Translations under genes and position numbers: made by a program
In this document: piece by piece, positions 1 to 5,264 of the stretch
How positions within the stretch are numbered: the stretch's first letter is position 1
How the letters are laid out: each line of letters begins with the position of its first letter
Notes under the pieces: model-generated
What the model was told of the DNA's origin: nothing
Database searches by the model: none
What the model saw: only the letters and a program-made list of their open reading frames with translations
From: Nitrospirae bacterium CG2_30_53_67
Lineage (GTDB): Bacteria > CG2-30-53-67
Direction of reading: 5' to 3'
Length of the DNA stretch: 5,277 nucleotides
Assembly: GCA_001873285.1 (NCBI GenBank)
Contig: MNYV01000049.1
Coordinates: 1-5,277 of the forward strand

Positions 1-1614
1 GTTATCAACCGCCTTGACGATGAGTTCGCTCCCGTTCTTCTGCTCCTTGACCGCTATTTCCATCTGCTGTACCTGATGCAGGACGTTCTCCACGGCGCCG
101 CCTATCTGGCGCCCGCCCTTGGCCTGTTCTGCCATAGCATATTTCACCTGTCTCGTCAGGTCGTTGATCTGCTCCGTAGCGGATTGAACGTTTTCACTGC
201 CTGTCTTCTGGTTATTGATCGCCTGGTGGATCTGCTCGATCATGGTGTTCATATGATCAACCGCACTGCGCACCGATGTAATACCCTTGGATTGTTCCAC
301 GGTGGTTCGTTCAATCTCCCGCGCCATCCCCTCGGCCACAGCAGTGTTGTCCCTGATCTTCTTTATTGACTGGCCGGCTTCCCGGGCGAGGTTCTTCCCC
401 TGCTCGGCCTTCTCCTTACCTACCTGAATCGATTCCACGGCATCCTTGGCCTCTTTTTGAACCGCCTTGATAATGCTGGTAATCTCTTTGGTTGAAGACG
501 CAGTCCTTTCGGCCAGGGCCTTGATCTCGTTGGCCACCACGGCAAACCCCTTGCCGTTCTCTCCGGCCTGAGCAGCAAGAATCGAGGCATTGAGGGAAAG
601 GAGTTCGGTCTGGTCAGCGACTTCATTAATCACGGTCAGGATCCGCCCGATCTCCTCGGACCTCTGGTAAAGGCTCATCACAATCCCTGCCGACTTTTCC
701 ACTGCCTCCTGGATCTGGTCCATGCCGTCCATGGTATCCACCACGGACATCATCCCCATCTCGGCGGCATCGGTGGCAACATTCCCTGCAATCTCCACGG
801 ATTCTTTGGCATGTGAAGCCACCTCATGGATGCTCGTGTCGATCTCCGCTATGGTGGAGACAAGATCCTCAGACGAGGCCGAGAGGCGCTCGACTCCTTC
901 CGCAATCTGTTTGATGGATGCGGTCATTTCAAAGATCGAAGAGGAGGTTCTTTCCACGGATTCGGAAAGAAGACCGGTGCTGTTGGCCACCTGATCGATA
1001 GAGGCCGTCATCTCCAGAATGGAAGAGGAGGTCTCCTCGGCCGAACTCGCCAGACTCTCGACACTCTGGCCGATCCCCTGGATGGAACGGGTGAGTTCCT
1101 CCACGGAAGAACAGGCCGAGTCCAGCGAATCCGCTTCATTCTTGGCCCCGCGGGTGATCTTCCTGGAATTTGTGGAGATGCTTTCGGCCATGATTGAAAG
1201 GGTTTTCGTGGCGCTGACAATATTCTTTAATACCGTTTTCAGGTGGGTTGCAATGTTCTGAATGGCGCCGGAGAGTTCCTGGATATCGGTCAGCGAACTG
1301 GTCGTCTCCCATATATCCAGATTCCCATCGGCAACCTTCCGGGCCGCCATCAGCATATCCTTCAACGGACTCAGGATCTTTTTCTGAATCAGCCAGGATG
1401 CAAAGGGGATCATGATACAGAGGGAAAGGAACCCGAACAGGAAGACCCGCTCCACGACCTCGATCCCGATCATCTCTCCCTGATCTTTTGACAGCACGTG
1501 AAAGAGAGGTAGAGAAGCAAAGATCAAGGTCAAAAATGCGATGGTTCCGAGGAGCAGCACGATGCGGCTGGTCAAACTTTTTGAAACAGCATGGTTTTGA
1601 AAAAAATTGGCCAA
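1..1614 (-). CDS. Methyl-accepting chemotaxis protein, TTG start, C-terminus cut by window edge
   Basis: An inner-membrane chemoreceptor that would control CheA through CheW. 538 codons are visible without a stop. Two hydrophobic helices (about residues 18-40 and 57-76) are separated by only about 16 residues, so there is no periplasmic ligand-binding domain. A HAMP-like segment follows (about 77-130, LSPLKDM at 81-87), then a long Ser/Thr/Glu-rich coiled coil. The highly conserved signalling hairpin is at about 331-370, with ADQTELL, LNASILAAQAGE and GKGFAVVANEI. AEET (192-195) and the Glu/Gln pairs at 481-482 and 496-497 are candidate methylation sites (inference). By residue count the N-terminal arm from HAMP to tip spans about 30 heptads, so this is a long-class receptor. 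The start is TTG at 1614-1612, chosen because AGGAGG lies 8 bases upstream and the first helix follows directly. An in-frame ATG at 1692-1690 lacks a ribosome binding site. The family call is certain; the stimulus is unknown. Confidence 0.97.
   Translation of the reverse strand, partial: MANFFQNHAVSKSLTSRIVLLLGTIAFLTLIFASLPLFHVLSKDQGEMIGIEVVERVFLFGFLSLCIMIPFASWLIQKKILSPLKDMLMAARKVADGNLDIWETTSSLTDIQELSGAIQNIATHLKTVLKNIVSATKTLSIMAESISTNSRKITRGAKNEADSLDSACSSVEELTRSIQGIGQSVESLASSAEETSSSILEMTASIDQVANSTGLLSESVERTSSSIFEMTASIKQIAEGVERLSASSEDLVSTIAEIDTSIHEVASHAKESVEIAGNVATDAAEMGMMSVVDTMDGMDQIQEAVEKSAGIVMSLYQRSEEIGRILTVINEVADQTELLSLNASILAAQAGENGKGFAVVANEIKALAERTASSTKEITSIIKAVQKEAKDAVESIQVGKEKAEQGKNLAREAGQSIKKIRDNTAVAEGMAREIERTTVEQSKGITSVRSAVDHMNTMIEQIHQAINNQKTGSENVQSATEQINDLTRQVKYAMAEQAKGGRQIGGAVENVLHQVQQMEIAVKEQKNGSELIVKAVDN
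775..1110 (-). repeat. Four 28-residue (84-bp) repeats in the receptor coiled coil
   Basis: Receptor residues 169-280 fall into four consecutive units of exactly 28 residues (four heptads). The units begin SSVEELTRSI, SSILEMTASI, SSIFEMTASI and STIAEIDTSI. Units 2 and 3 are the most alike. The hydrophobic anchor residue recurs at 171, 199, 227 and 255. At DNA level the units have diverged, so this is an old duplication or a periodic structural constraint rather than a recent tandem repeat. Confidence 0.75.
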
Positions 1615-1622
1615 CCCTGAGT

Positions 1623-1628
1623 CCTCCT
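1623..1628 (-). promoter_or_regulatory. Ribosome binding site fixing the TTG start of the chemoreceptor
   Basis: The minus strand reads AGGAGG here, followed by 8 bases and then TTG at 1614-1612. This is the only strong Shine-Dalgarno match in the region. It decides in favour of the TTG over the in-frame ATG at 1692-1690, which has no such site. Confidence 0.85.
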
Positions 1629-1641
1629 TTTCATAAAAGGA
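1625..1641 (-). promoter_or_regulatory. Hairpin overlapping the chemoreceptor ribosome binding site
   Basis: The minus-strand transcript reads TCCTTTT-ATG-AAAAGGA, a perfect 7-bp stem with a 3-base loop. Its 3' arm includes the first four bases of AGGAGG, so folding would hide part of the ribosome binding site. The inverted repeat is seen directly; a role in translational control is inference. The stem is mostly A-U pairs, so its stability is modest and it could be temperature-sensitive. Confidence 0.5.
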
Positions 1642-1690
1642 TGGTGGATTTTTTTTCTGAAAACATCTTCTTATAATTACAATGATGACC

Positions 1691-1714
1691 ATGGGAAGCG
1701 GTTCAATTTCCCAT
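1691..1714. promoter_or_regulatory. 7-bp inverted repeat at the predicted transcription start of the chemoreceptor
   Basis: ATGGGAA and TTCCCAT form a perfect inverted repeat with a 10-base spacer. It begins where the minus-strand promoter at 1721-1749 is predicted to start transcription (about base 1714). It could therefore be an operator covering +1, or a hairpin at the extreme 5' end of the mRNA. The symmetry is seen; the function is inferred. Confidence 0.4.
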
Positions 1715-1720
1715 ATAAAT

Positions 1721-1749
1721 ATTACATCACAGATGTTTAACCTTGTAAA
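1721..1749 (-). promoter_or_regulatory. Sigma70-type promoter for the chemoreceptor, extended -10
   Basis: On the minus strand, TTTACA (1749-1744) is followed by a 17-base spacer and TGTAAT (1726-1721). Both hexamers match the consensus at 5 of 6 positions. TGA directly precedes the -10, giving the extended -10 arrangement. The predicted start near 1714 leaves a leader of about 100 bases before the TTG codon. I saw no convincing sigma28 or sigma54 flagellar-type promoter upstream of the gene, so it appears to use the housekeeping factor. Confidence 0.65.
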
Positions 1750-1759
1750 CGTTTTTTTC

Positions 1760-1788
1760 TTGAATCCAGCCGGCTTATGCATTATTTT
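1760..1788 (+). promoter_or_regulatory. Weak candidate promoter for the dppBC leader
   Basis: TTGAAT (1760-1765), a 17-base spacer and TATTTT (1783-1788) each match the sigma70 consensus at 4 of 6 positions. It sits back-to-back with the receptor promoter and would start a leader of about 240 bases before dppB. It is the best plus-strand candidate I found in the gap, but such matches also occur by chance in AT-rich DNA. Confidence 0.3.
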
Positions 1789-1805
1789 CTTAGGCTATGG
1801 AATGA

Positions 1806-1853
1806 GTTCCCGCATGGCCTCCTCTGACGGACAGCGGGAACCCGGCGGGAGGC
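1806..1853 (+). ncRNA. Hairpin with possible pseudoknot in the dppB leader
   Basis: GTTCCCGC (1806-1813) and GCGGGAAC (1834-1841) form a perfect, GC-rich 8-bp stem with a 20-base loop. Inside the loop, GCCTCC (1817-1822) is complementary to GGAGGC (1848-1853) just past the stem, the arrangement of an H-type pseudoknot. It matches no riboswitch class that I recognise. The pairings are seen; that they form in RNA is inference, and the element could equally be a dispersed palindromic repeat. Confidence 0.35.
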
Positions 1854-1883
1854 GGCAATAAAGACCTGATATAAACCGCATAT

Positions 1884-1921
1884 TCCCGCATTAAACATAA
1901 TAAATGATGCGTCATACGGGA
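1884..1921 (+). promoter_or_regulatory. Possible antiterminator stem in the dppB leader
   Basis: TCCCG (1884-1888) can pair with CGGGA (1917-1921), and CAT (1889-1891) with ATG (1907-1909). An alternative register pairs CGCAT (1887-1891) with ATGCG (1907-1911). The outer stem uses bases 1919-1921, which are also the 5' arm of the terminator-like hairpin just downstream, so the two folds exclude each other. Confidence 0.3.
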
Positions 1922-1967
1922 GTAACCATCCTGTAGCGAAGGTTTTACAGAGTTATCCAGTTTTTTT
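1919..1967 (+). terminator. Terminator-like hairpin with seven T in the dppB leader
   Basis: GGA-g-TAAC (1919-1926, one bulged base) pairs with GTTATCC (1952-1958). Inside it, CTGTA (1931-1935) pairs with TACAG (1946-1950) around a 10-base loop. Two bases later comes a run of seven T (1961-1967). This has the shape of an intrinsic terminator, though the stem is interrupted and only moderately GC-rich. It lies about 70 bases before dppB on the same strand. No complete gene ends just upstream, which suggests attenuation rather than gene-end termination. Confidence 0.4.
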
Positions 1968-2023
1968 GGGGGAAACGGATCAAGAATCACCGGGCCGGCT
2001 GCTATCCCACGGGTCCGGGCTCT

Positions 2024-2032
2024 AAAGAGGAG
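2024..2032 (+). promoter_or_regulatory. Ribosome binding site of dppB
   Basis: AAAGAGGAG precedes two in-frame start codons. GAGG lies 5 bases before ATG 2036; AGGAG lies 12 bases before ATG 2045. The spacing favours 2036, but the second start (three residues shorter, beginning MVFFLAKR) cannot be excluded. Confidence 0.7.
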
Positions 2033-2035
2033 CGG

Positions 2036-3025
2036 ATGTCAACCATGGTTTTTTTTCTGGCTAAGCGGATCCTGATGATATTCCCGATGCTTCTGGGGAT
2101 TACGGTGATCACATTTATCGTGATCCATCTCGCCCCGGGAAGCCCAACCGATTCGATCACTGAACTCAATCCGAGGGCCTCGGCACAAGCCAGGGAGAAC
2201 CTCAAGCGGCTCTATGGCCTGGACAAACCCCTCCACATCCAGTATATGAATTGGGTCCGCCGCCTCGCCATGATGGATCTCGGCAGCTCTTTCACCGATG
2301 GGAGGAAGGTCCTCGACAAGATAAGAGAAAGACTACCCATCACCATCCTGATCAACGCCCTTTCCCTGTTCCTGATCATCATGACGGCCGCCCCCATAGG
2401 GATCATCTCAGCCACACGGCAGTACTCCCTCTTCGACAAGGCCACAACCGTCCTTGTTTTTATCGGCTTCGCCATGCCCACCTTCTGGCTGGCCCTCCTT
2501 CTCATCATCCTTTTCGGGGTCCAGCTCGGCTGGCTGCCGATCTCCGGCCTTCAGTCCATGCATGCAGAAGAACTCACATTCTGGCAGCTCTTCTGGGACC
2601 GGTCCAGGCACCTGGTCCTCCCGATCTTTGTGAGCAGTTTTAGCGGCCTCGCAGCCTATTCCCGATACATGCGATCCAGCATGCTTGAGGTGATCAGGCA
2701 GGACTATATCCGGACCGCGCGGGCCAAGGGACTTCCGGAAAGAAGCGTCATCTACAAACATGCCCTGCGAAACGCCATGATGTCCACGATCACCATTATC
2801 GGCCTGGCCATACCGGGCCTGATCGGCGGAAGCGCCATCTTTGAGCAGATCTTTGCCATACCCGGTATGGGGAAACTCTTTCTGGATGCCACATGGGCCA
2901 GAGACTATCCTGTGGTGATGGGGATCCTGGTCATCGGCGCCTTCCTGACCCTGGTGGGCAATTTCATTGCGGACATCGCCTATGCCATGGTGGATCCGAG
3001 AATCCGTGTGGAGGAGATCGGATGA
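2036..3025 (+). CDS. dppB: ABC transporter permease, DppB/OppB type
   Basis: One of the two membrane subunits of a peptide-type ABC importer; it would pair with the DppC-like product of the next gene and two ATPases. It is 329 residues, normal for the family. The N-terminus has the family pattern: a basic stretch, a first helix (about 9-31), then HLAPGSP (31-37). It is followed by GLDKPL (61-66), DLGSSF (81-86) and further helices at about 101-125, 136-161, 193-212, 254-275 and 295-317. The cytoplasmic loop that contacts the ATPase (EAA-type loop, about 226-250, TARAKG at 227-232) and the C-terminal YAMVDPRIR are intact. It overlaps the next gene by four bases, so the two are co-translated. 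The substrate (dipeptide, oligopeptide, nickel or other) cannot be told from the permease alone; the symbol names the family. No binding-protein gene lies upstream, where one is often found. Confidence 0.95.
   Translation: MSTMVFFLAKRILMIFPMLLGITVITFIVIHLAPGSPTDSITELNPRASAQARENLKRLYGLDKPLHIQYMNWVRRLAMMDLGSSFTDGRKVLDKIRERLPITILINALSLFLIIMTAAPIGIISATRQYSLFDKATTVLVFIGFAMPTFWLALLLIILFGVQLGWLPISGLQSMHAEELTFWQLFWDRSRHLVLPIFVSSFSGLAAYSRYMRSSMLEVIRQDYIRTARAKGLPERSVIYKHALRNAMMSTITIIGLAIPGLIGGSAIFEQIFAIPGMGKLFLDATWARDYPVVMGILVIGAFLTLVGNFIADIAYAMVDPRIRVEEIG
3010..3016 (+). promoter_or_regulatory. Ribosome binding site of dppC inside the end of dppB
   Basis: GGAGGAG lies within the last codons of dppB, 5 bases before the ATG at 3022. 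This site and the ATGA overlap fix the dppC start and rule out the upstream in-frame GTG at 2893, which would add 43 residues unlike anything in the family. Confidence 0.85.
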
Positions 3026-3876
3026 AAACAAACCGGCCGTACGCCGGGATCTTCATGCGCCGCTTCAGAAAGAATAAGCTTGCCATGGCCGGTTCCATGA
3101 TCATCCTGTTCCTTTTCTGTCTGGCCCTGTTCTCGCCTTATATCAGCCGCTATGATCCGTCCAAGATCGATGTCGGGCAGATCCTGATCCCGCCCAATAC
3201 CCGGCATTGGATGGGAACCGACGAGTCCGGACGGGATGTCATGAGCCGGATGATCTACGGGGCGCGCATCTCCATGCTGGTCGGCTTCGTGGCCGTGGGG
3301 ATCACCACCCTGATCGGGATCTTTTTCGGCGCCATTGCAGGATATTACGGAGGGAAGATTGATGCCGTCATCATGCGCTTCGTGGACATCATGCTCTGTT
3401 TCCCCACTTTTTTTCTCATCCTCGCCGTCATCGCCGTCCTGGAACCGAGCCTCCGAAATATCATGATCGTCATCGGCGTCACCAGCTGGATGGGCGTGGC
3501 CAGGCTGGTCCGGGCGGAATTCCTCTCTCTCAAGGAACAGGAGTTCGTCCAGGCCGCCCGAGCCTTCGGCGCCTCGGATTTCAGAATCATCTTCCGCCAC
3601 CTCCTCCCCAACGCCATGGCCCCGGTGCTGATCTCCGCAACGTTCGGGATCGCCGGCGCCATCCTGACGGAATCCGCCTTGAGTTTCTTCGGGCTCGGCG
3701 TCCAGCCGCCGACGCCGAGCTGGGGGAATATCCTGAGTTCCGGATACAAATATATTGATTTCGCCCACTGGCTCTCCATTTTTCCGGGGCTGGCCATCCT
3801 GATCACCGCTCTCGGCTACAACCTCCTGGGCGAAGGGCTCAGGGATGCCCTGGACCCCCGTCTGAAAGGGTCTTAG
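3022..3876 (+). CDS. dppC: ABC transporter permease, DppC/OppC type
   Basis: The second membrane subunit of the peptide-type importer, partner of the DppB-like protein. It is 284 residues, typical length. The N-terminal OppC-type region ([10 protein letters not shown], residues 13-22, then the first helix) is followed by the family signature MGTDESGRD (64-72). Further helices lie at about 83-108, 120-140, 145-160, 199-218 and 250-270. The ATPase-contacting loop is clear: QAARAFGAS (177-185) to HLLPN (193-197). The [10 protein letters not shown] and GLRDALDPR stretches near the C-terminus are also standard. ATG 3022 overlaps the dppB stop (ATGA). The usual ATPase genes (dppD, dppF) do not follow; after 160 bases comes an LPS-export gene instead, so ATPases and binding protein must be supplied from elsewhere in the genome. 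Confidence 0.95.
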   Translation: MKTNRPYAGIFMRRFRKNKLAMAGSMIILFLFCLALFSPYISRYDPSKIDVGQILIPPNTRHWMGTDESGRDVMSRMIYGARISMLVGFVAVGITTLIGIFFGAIAGYYGGKIDAVIMRFVDIMLCFPTFFLILAVIAVLEPSLRNIMIVIGVTSWMGVARLVRAEFLSLKEQEFVQAARAFGASDFRIIFRHLLPNAMAPVLISATFGIAGAILTESALSFFGLGVQPPTPSWGNILSSGYKYIDFAHWLSIFPGLAILITALGYNLLGEGLRDALDPRLKGS

Positions 3877-3918
3877 AATGACAAGTTGTTGATTTATGAC
3901 GCTCTGTATAAAAAGGGG

Positions 3919-3947
3919 TTTACAAGGGCAACGTCACACGTTAAAGT
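3919..3947 (+). promoter_or_regulatory. Candidate sigma70 promoter for lptF
   Basis: TTTACA (3919-3924, 5 of 6 to the -35 consensus), a 17-base spacer and TAAAGT (3942-3947, 4 of 6 to the -10) lie in the gap between dppC and lptF. The predicted start near 3954 gives a leader of about 80 bases. With no clear terminator after dppC, read-through from dppBC is also possible. Confidence 0.45.
3930..3942. promoter_or_regulatory. 13-base palindrome inside the lptF promoter spacer
   Basis: AACGT-CAC-ACGTT is a perfect inverted repeat with a 3-base centre. It fills the space between the -35 and -10 hexamers and touches the -10. Its position is that of an operator where a dimeric repressor would block RNA polymerase; the regulator is unknown. 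Confidence 0.35.
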
Positions 3948-4036
3948 AATGTGTTGATATATCTTCTGATACATCGGAGAGCCATAACTGAATTTTGCCG
4001 TTTCCGCGGTTCAACGTTTTTCCAGGGTTCCTGTCC

Positions 4037-5212
4037 ATGCCGAGGATCATTCAGAGATACATCCGAAACGAGGTCCTGTCCGCTTTTACCTTATCGATCT
4101 TTGTTTTTACCCTGGTCCTGTTCATGCAGAATACCCTGGGTCTCTCCGACATGATCATCACAAGGGGCGTGGGGTTAACGAACTTCCTCCTGATCGTGCT
4201 CTACACCCTCCCCTCCCTCTTGTGGCTCTCGATCCCCATGGCCTTCCTGATGGCCTCGCTCACAGGCATAGGGAGGCTCTCCATGGACAACGAGGTCATC
4301 GCCATGCATTCGCTCGGTATCGGGACCCTGAGTTTTCTCAGGCCGGTTCTGATCCTGGGGTGCATCCTTTTTGTCTTGAACTTCTCAATCGGGAGCGTCG
4401 GGGTCCCTTGGGGACGTTCATCCATGAACCGTCTTATCTATCGGATCCTGCAGGAGAGCGCCACCTCAGGGATCAAGGCCAACACGTTCAATGACCGCTT
4501 CACGGACTTGGTGATCTATGCCGAGAGCATCAACCCAGTGGGAAACACCCTGCAGAAGGTGATTATTGCCGATTACCGGGGTGATTTCCCTGAGACGATC
4601 ACCGCCCTCGGCGGAACCATCCGGACCGACCCCTTGACCCTGTCCAACACCCTTCACCTGACCCGAGGATCGGTACACCAATACGACTCCAAACAAAAAC
4701 GGTACCGTCTGATCCAGTTTCAGGACTACACCGTCTCCCTGAGCACCGATGTCGAGACAGCAAGGCACCTCAGCCTCATGCAGGAAAAGGAGCCGGCTGA
4801 GATGACTCCCGGAGAACTCAGGAAGGCCGCTGCGACAGGGGATCCGTCTCAAACAAGGGTATTTCGGATCCACTACCAGGAAAAGTTCTCGATTCCCTTT
4901 TCGTGCATAGTCTTTGGAATCTTTTCTATCCCCATCGGCATCCGCCTGAAAAAGTCCGGCGGATTCATCGGTTTGTCCTGGAGTCTCCTGATCGTTTTTC
5001 TGTATTACATCCTGATCGGGGCCGGACGAAAGCTCGGGTCCGAAGGGTTTATCCATCCGATCCTGGCTGCATGGATTCCCAATATGGTCTTCGGAACGTT
5101 AGGAGTCTATCTCCTCCTGAAAACTTCTCAAAAGATCCCGGCTGGACGAAGCGGGGAGGACAGCCGCATCTCCCGGATCAGGGAAAAGATAATGAAAGTT
5201 TTCGGCCACTAA
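4037..5212 (+). CDS. lptF: LPS export ABC transporter permease, LptF/LptG (YjgP/YjgQ) family, probably LptF
   Basis: An inner-membrane subunit of the LptB2FG complex that extracts lipopolysaccharide from the inner membrane and passes it to LptC/LptA. It has 391 residues, at the upper end of the usual size. The layout is the family's: three N-terminal helices (about 13-33, 47-75, 96-119), a periplasmic beta-rich domain (about 120-280), and three C-terminal helices (about 284-303, 310-328, 339-362). The segment DNEVIAMHSLGIG (84-96) matches the cytoplasmic coupling helix that meets LptB. FSIPFSCIVFGIFSIPIG begins the second membrane half, as expected. I start it at ATG 4037, which gives the usual positively charged N-terminus (MPRIIQRYIRNE). 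The upstream in-frame TTG at 3995 would add 14 unusual residues. The ribosome binding site is weak (AGGG, 9 bases upstream). A long basic tail (about 363-391) follows the last helix. LptF is favoured over LptG by general resemblance only. No lptG, lptB, lptA or lptC is adjacent in the window. Confidence 0.9.
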   Translation: MPRIIQRYIRNEVLSAFTLSIFVFTLVLFMQNTLGLSDMIITRGVGLTNFLLIVLYTLPSLLWLSIPMAFLMASLTGIGRLSMDNEVIAMHSLGIGTLSFLRPVLILGCILFVLNFSIGSVGVPWGRSSMNRLIYRILQESATSGIKANTFNDRFTDLVIYAESINPVGNTLQKVIIADYRGDFPETITALGGTIRTDPLTLSNTLHLTRGSVHQYDSKQKRYRLIQFQDYTVSLSTDVETARHLSLMQEKEPAEMTPGELRKAAATGDPSQTRVFRIHYQEKFSIPFSCIVFGIFSIPIGIRLKKSGGFIGLSWSLLIVFLYYILIGAGRKLGSEGFIHPILAAWIPNMVFGTLGVYLLLKTSQKIPAGRSGEDSRISRIREKIMKVFGH

Positions 5213-5224
5213 AAAAATGGATAG

Positions 5225-5264
5225 AAAAAGGAACCAGTGCACAGAGAAAAACAAGAACCTTTTT
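5225..5264 (+). terminator. Weak terminator-like inverted repeat after lptF
   Basis: AAAAAGG (5225-5231) and CCTTTTT (5258-5264) form a perfect 7-bp inverted repeat 12 bases after the lptF stop. The loop is 26 bases and the T run is part of the stem. It could act as a weak terminator for lptF, but the stem is AT-rich and the loop large. Confidence 0.3.

Noticed and set aside
826-1197. 123-codon plus-strand open frame across the receptor gene
   Set aside because: It is the antisense shadow of the receptor coiled coil; the product has no recognisable pattern and the minus-strand protein is unmistakable.
1572-1634. 20-codon minus-strand frame starting at the ATG in the hairpin loop and overlapping the receptor start
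   Set aside because: No ribosome binding site of its own, and its ATG lies in the loop of the hairpin; it looks accidental.
1615-1692. In-frame upstream ATG (1692-1690) that would lengthen the receptor by 26 residues
   Set aside because: No Shine-Dalgarno sequence precedes it, and the perfect AGGAGG 8 bases before the TTG is better evidence.
1790-1990. 66-codon minus-strand frame in the intergenic region
   Set aside because: It has no ribosome binding site and no recognisable protein pattern, and it overlies the plus-strand hairpins; treated as chance.
2893-3021. Upstream extension of dppC to a GTG at 2893
   Set aside because: The 43 extra residues are the dppB coding region read in another frame; the ATGA overlap and GGAGGAG at 3010-3016 mark the real start.
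2408-3031. 207-codon minus-strand frame opposite dppB
   Set aside because: Antisense shadow of an intact, family-typical permease; its His/Gly/Asp-rich composition is what such codon use gives on the other strand.
3853-3872. GACCC/GGGTC inverted repeat at the end of dppC as a terminator
   Set aside because: Only five base pairs, inside the coding region, with no T run after it.
3999-4021. CGTT/AACG repeat followed by five T before lptF
   Set aside because: A 4-bp stem is too short to count as a terminator.
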